Assembly: GCA_030692685.1 (NCBI GenBank)
Contig: JAUXZO010000005.1
Span: 62,001 to 126,000 of the forward strand
DNA length: 64,000 nucleotides
Origin: Acidovorax sp.
Lineage (GTDB): Bacteria > Pseudomonadota > Gammaproteobacteria > Burkholderiales > Burkholderiaceae_C
Direction of reading: 5' to 3'
The position numbers were made by a program, and so were the translations under genes. This document shows positions 61,252 through 64,000 of the stretch, piece by piece. The notes below the pieces were generated by a model that was given only the letters and a program-made list of their open reading frames with translations, was not told the DNA's origin and ran no database searches. Numbering within the stretch: the first letter of the stretch is position 1; each line of letters opens with the position of its first letter.

Positions 61252-62415
61252 ATGTCCAGTCAAAGAAAGCTCCGCTACGCCATGGTGGGCGGCGGCAATG
61301 GTGCCTTCATCGGCGCGGTGCACCGCAAGGCCATGGCGCTGGATGGGCAGTTCGATCTGGTGGCCGGTGCGCTCTCGTCCTCGCCCGAACGCGCCCGCGC
61401 ATCGGGCGCCGTGCTGGGCCTGGCGGACGACCGCAACCACGGCAGCTGGCAAGACCTGCTGGCTGACGAACTGCGCCGCAGCCCTGAAGACCGCATTGAC
61501 CTGGTCAGCATCGTCACCCCCAACCACGTGCACCACCCGGTGGCGCTGGCGTTTGTGCAGGCGGGCTTTCACGTGGTGTGCGACAAGCCGCTGGTGCACA
61601 CCAGCGCGCAGGCCGACGAGCTGGTGGCCGCCGTGAAGCAGGCGCGCACCGTGTTTGGCGTGACCTACAACTACACGGGCTACCCGATGGTGCGCGAGGC
61701 GCGCCACCTGGTGCAAAGCGGCGCCCTGGGCATGCTGCGCAAGATCACCGTCGAATACAACCAAGGCTGGCTGGCCACCGCAGTGGAAGAGGGCGGCGGT
61801 AACAAACAAGCCGACTGGCGGCTAGACCCCGCGCGCAGCGGCAGCGCGGGCACCATGGGCGACATAGGGTCACACGCTGAAAATCTGGCCGCCACCGTCA
61901 CCGGCATGGCGCCCGAGGCCCTGTGCGCGGACCTCACTGCCTTTGGCGCAGGCCGCCAGCTGGACGACGACGCGCAGATGCTGCTGCGCTACGCCAACGG
62001 CGCCCGTGGTTTCATCGTGGCATCGCAAGTGGCGGCGGGGCTGGAGAACGACCTGCGCCTGCAGGTGTCGGGCACGCTGGGCACCATCACCTGGCGGCAG
62101 GAAGAGCCCAACCAGCTGGTGCATTCACCGGTCGATGGGCCACGCCGCATCCTCACTCGCGGCGCGCCGTGGCTCAGCCCGTCGGCCTTGCTGGCAGGGC
62201 GCATTCCCGCTGGGCACCCCGAGGCGTTCATCGAGGCCTTTGCCAACGTGTACCTGGGCGTGGCCGCCGATATCCGCGCAAGCCAGGCGGGCGCCGCCGC
62301 TGACCCGCTGCATGCCGACTACCCCCGCGTGGAAGACGGCGCGCGCGGAGTGCGATTCATCGAGAAGGTCGTGGAGTCTGCAGCGAGCGAGCGCAAGTGG
62401 ACGGCGCTGGGGTGA
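61252..62415 (+). CDS. Gfo/Idh/MocA-family oxidoreductase
   Basis: A 387-residue NAD(P)-dependent sugar dehydrogenase. The Rossmann motif is [19 protein letters not shown]; the catalytic lysine lies in [10 protein letters not shown] (the usual EKP motif is DKP here); the C-terminal domain has [26 protein letters not shown]. Family members oxidise inositols, glycosides or keto-sugars. It follows the isomerase in the sugar cluster, across a tandem repeat. Confidence 0.92.
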   Translation: MSSQRKLRYAMVGGGNGAFIGAVHRKAMALDGQFDLVAGALSSSPERARASGAVLGLADDRNHGSWQDLLADELRRSPEDRIDLVSIVTPNHVHHPVALAFVQAGFHVVCDKPLVHTSAQADELVAAVKQARTVFGVTYNYTGYPMVREARHLVQSGALGMLRKITVEYNQGWLATAVEEGGGNKQADWRLDPARSGSAGTMGDIGSHAENLAATVTGMAPEALCADLTAFGAGRQLDDDAQMLLRYANGARGFIVASQVAAGLENDLRLQVSGTLGTITWRQEEPNQLVHSPVDGPRRILTRGAPWLSPSALLAGRIPAGHPEAFIEAFANVYLGVAADIRASQAGAAADPLHADYPRVEDGARGVRFIEKVVESAASERKWTALG

Positions 62416-62498
62416 AGTTGCCAGTGCGGCTGCGTGCGTAGTGCAATGCTCGCAGCGCTTGGCCGCATCGAACGCGGTCAAACCTAATCAATGGCCCC

Positions 62499-62573
62499 AT
62501 CGCACGCATCGCACACATCGCACGCATCGCACACATCACACGCATCGCACACATCGCACGCATCGCACGCATG
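62499..62573. repeat. 9-bp minisatellite (CGCACGCAT/CGCACACAT)
   Basis: About eight units of cgcacgcat or cgcacacat with single-base changes, following the oxidoreductase gene. No spacer-repeat structure, so it is not CRISPR. Confidence 0.9.
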
Positions 62574-62713
62574 ACGCCATCGTGCGGATGACCTGCGGGC
62601 GAGCTGCTTTCGCGTGGCTTTGATGGTGTCCGTGAAGCCCCGTATCGCAGCACCGTTCAAGGATTGAACGCACCTGCGGATGCTGCGGGTGCACCTGCGT
62701 TGCAAGGCCGCGC

Positions 62714-62757
62714 AATTGGCGTGGTGGTTGGCGCGGTGGTTGGCGTGGTAATTGGCC
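62714..62757. repeat. 12-bp tandem repeat (TTGGCGYGGTGG)
   Basis: Three to four units of ttggcgtggtgg/ttggcgcggtgg with one variant (gtggtaattgg). Confidence 0.75.
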
Positions 62758-63328
62758 GCGTCGGCTTCTCGAACCATCTTCAAAACACTGGGCAGCACCA
62801 GCCCGGTTGGCGCGTGGACCCCTGGGTCCTCAGGCTTCAAACATCGATGCGGATGGCGTGTGCAGACGCTTTCCTCACGGCGCAAATCCCACTCGCAGCA
62901 CCCGCAGTCAAACCACTTTGGGGTGGTGAGCCTCGCGACAGACGGACTTGACTAAAGGATTAAGGGTAAACCCTCGTTTTTCCAATAGTCAAAAAGTATC
63001 GAAAGTCCCTGGTAATTGTTTCTTTGTGTGTATGTTGTGTCACTAATACATAAGCACTATGGCTTGCAAGGGCTAGTTGCGCGATGCTTGCGCACCTTCT
63101 GAAGGAGAAGGAAGCGTGAAGAAAAGTAGGAGTTGGTCGTTGATTTCATTCAAAAAAACGACTCTTTTCGACCTTGCGGGTCTTCGGCGATTCCAGGCTA
63201 TTCAGTGGGTTGATGGAGGTACACGAAGTGTTGGTGCTGTTCAATTTGTGACGCCAGTTTTCACTTGTTTACATTCGTTACGTTTAGTAGTCTCGGCGCT
63301 CACTCTTATTTCAACGCTTGAGGAAATC

Positions 63329-64000
63329 ATGCGATCACTTTTCTCCGTCCTGCCGTCTCGGCGCATGCACCGGCCCGCTAGCCTCCGAGCCGCGCAGGGT
63401 GGTTTCACCCTGGTGGAGCTGGCCGTGGTCTTGGCCGTCATCGGGCTCATCATCGGCGCCGTGGCCATCGGCAAGGATGTGCAACGCAACGCTGAGTACA
63501 CAAAGATCAAAAACAAGTTTGTTGATCAATGGGAGCAGGCTTACAACCAGTACTACCAGCGCACGGGTGTGGTGGTGGGAGATAGCCAGGTTTCGCCGCG
63601 GATCATGGTCAATGGCGCGGCATACGTCGCGACTGGCACCAATCCCGTATCGGGGGGCAACATGCTCACTGCAGTCGAGCCCGCGCCGGTATGCGCGCAC
63701 GCTCCTGCGGGGAATGCGGATGTGCGCGACTCGGCAAATGCCTACGTTGCGACGACGAATGATCTTCGCTTGTACATGACGCGCGCCGGTATCCGGATGC
63801 CCCCCGGGCGTGCTGAGGGACAGGAGGATCTGTTTGTCTACACGGATACCAATGGCGCTCCCCAGGAAATTCAGGTGTGCTTCCAGTGGAATCGGCCTAG
63901 TAGCGCAGAGGGCGCTGGCAACGTAATGGTGTTAGCGGGGCTTACGCCTGATCTGGCTCGCATGCTTGATCAAATGATCGACGGAAAGCCTGACGCGCAA
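63329..64000 (+). CDS. Type IV prepilin-like protein, 3' end outside the window
   Basis: An open frame of at least 224 codons that continues past the window end. From ATG 63329 a 25-residue basic leader ends QGG, followed by the prepilin class III signal FTLVELAVVLAVIGLIIGAV (cleavage after Gly, Glu at +5), then an extended helix (IKNKFVDQWEQAYNQYYQRT). It is a pilin or pseudopilin with two further cysteines (C-A-H-A, later IQVCFQW). The same frame stays open upstream to a GTG at 63116 with a strong GGAGAAGGAAG site, so a much longer N-terminus is possible. The ATG is preferred, because leaders are rarely over 30 residues. Confidence 0.85.
   Translation, partial: MRSLFSVLPSRRMHRPASLRAAQGGFTLVELAVVLAVIGLIIGAVAIGKDVQRNAEYTKIKNKFVDQWEQAYNQYYQRTGVVVGDSQVSPRIMVNGAAYVATGTNPVSGGNMLTAVEPAPVCAHAPAGNADVRDSANAYVATTNDLRLYMTRAGIRMPPGRAEGQEDLFVYTDTNGAPQEIQVCFQWNRPSSAEGAGNVMVLAGLTPDLARMLDQMIDGKPDAQ

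Larger units (their letters stand above)
62416..63115. other. Minisatellite and AT-richer leader region before the pilin-like gene
   Basis: About 700 bp without a convincing gene. Left part has two tandem repeats; right part (62940-63110) is clearly more AT-rich than the surroundings and includes aggattaagggtaaaccctc and cactaatacataag stretches, probably the promoter region of the pilin-like gene. I could not assign promoter boxes. Confidence 0.55.

Noticed and set aside
62499-62573. CRISPR-like or coding low-complexity repeat
   Set aside because: The 9-bp unit has no spacers and the open frames through it (HRTHRTHRTH type) have no other coding signs.
62664-62951. 95-residue open frame on the plus strand after the oxidoreductase
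   Set aside because: Starts inside the 12-bp repeat, has no ribosome site, and the peptide shows no domain or consistent composition.

Overview
The window is high-GC DNA of a betaproteobacterium, most likely Comamonadaceae (Acidovorax or a close relative). The basis is gene content rather than a marker gene: a Bug-type tricarboxylate receptor, DUF3703 next to a CDF exporter, an IPTL-CTERM surface protein, a QmcA/NfeD pair, and many dispersed intergenic palindromes that I associate from memory with this family. One tRNA (Ser-GGA) is present. There is no phage, insertion sequence, integrase or CRISPR array. The sequence looks chromosomal.

Layout. 1-6.6 kb: tail of a DUF2894-like gene, small proteins, a single-domain response regulator, a metal-efflux module (DUF3703, CDF exporter, divergent CadR/PbrR-type MerR with a clear operator), then an MlaE-MlaD-lipoprotein set lacking its ATPase, and two small envelope proteins. 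6.8-13.6 kb: tRNA-Ser, qmcA-nfeD, an AdiA-like amino-acid decarboxylase, a fasciclin protein, an exported ATP-dependent DNA ligase (Lig E type) and fabI. 13.7-20.3 kb: a yejABEF peptide/microcin-C-type ABC importer, interrupted between yejB and yejE by an MNT/HEPN (MntA-HepT) toxin-antitoxin pair. 20.4-24.1 kb: Blc lipocalin, DUF1003 protein, an alpha/beta hydrolase with fluoroacetate-dehalogenase active-site residues, and an orphan PhnD-like receptor. 24.3-31.9 kb: an accessory-looking block of unrecognised membrane proteins, a decayed EAL-domain gene full of short tandem repeats, and an overlapping gene pair: an HTH protein with a degenerate ATPase domain, and a membrane ATPase carrying a periplasmic pilin-like domain.

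32-50 kb: an ArsR/fatty-acid-hydroxylase operon with matching dyads before both genes; MDR dehydrogenases; three LysR regulators beside AtuA/Bug, MBL-fold and DMT genes; a DsbA-like protein; hydrolases; an Rrf2 regulator overlapping a thioredoxin-reductase-like flavoprotein; a methyltransferase. 50-53.5 kb: a large repeat-containing IPTL-CTERM protein. 54-62.4 kb: a sugar-uptake and catabolism cluster (ROK regulator, two-cassette ATPase, permease, receptor, sugar isomerase-like and Gfo/Idh/MocA proteins). 62.4-64 kb: minisatellites, an AT-richer leader region and a type IV prepilin-like gene cut by the window end.

The most notable features are three classes of dispersed repeats. One of them, a GC-rich palindrome of about 70-90 bp, lies in frame inside or at the N-terminus of three protein genes (sugar ABC ATPase, yejF, AtuA-related protein). 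The strongest candidates for uncharacterised biology are the HTH-ATPase / pilin-domain-ATPase pair (28.5-31.9 kb) and the in-frame palindromic element.
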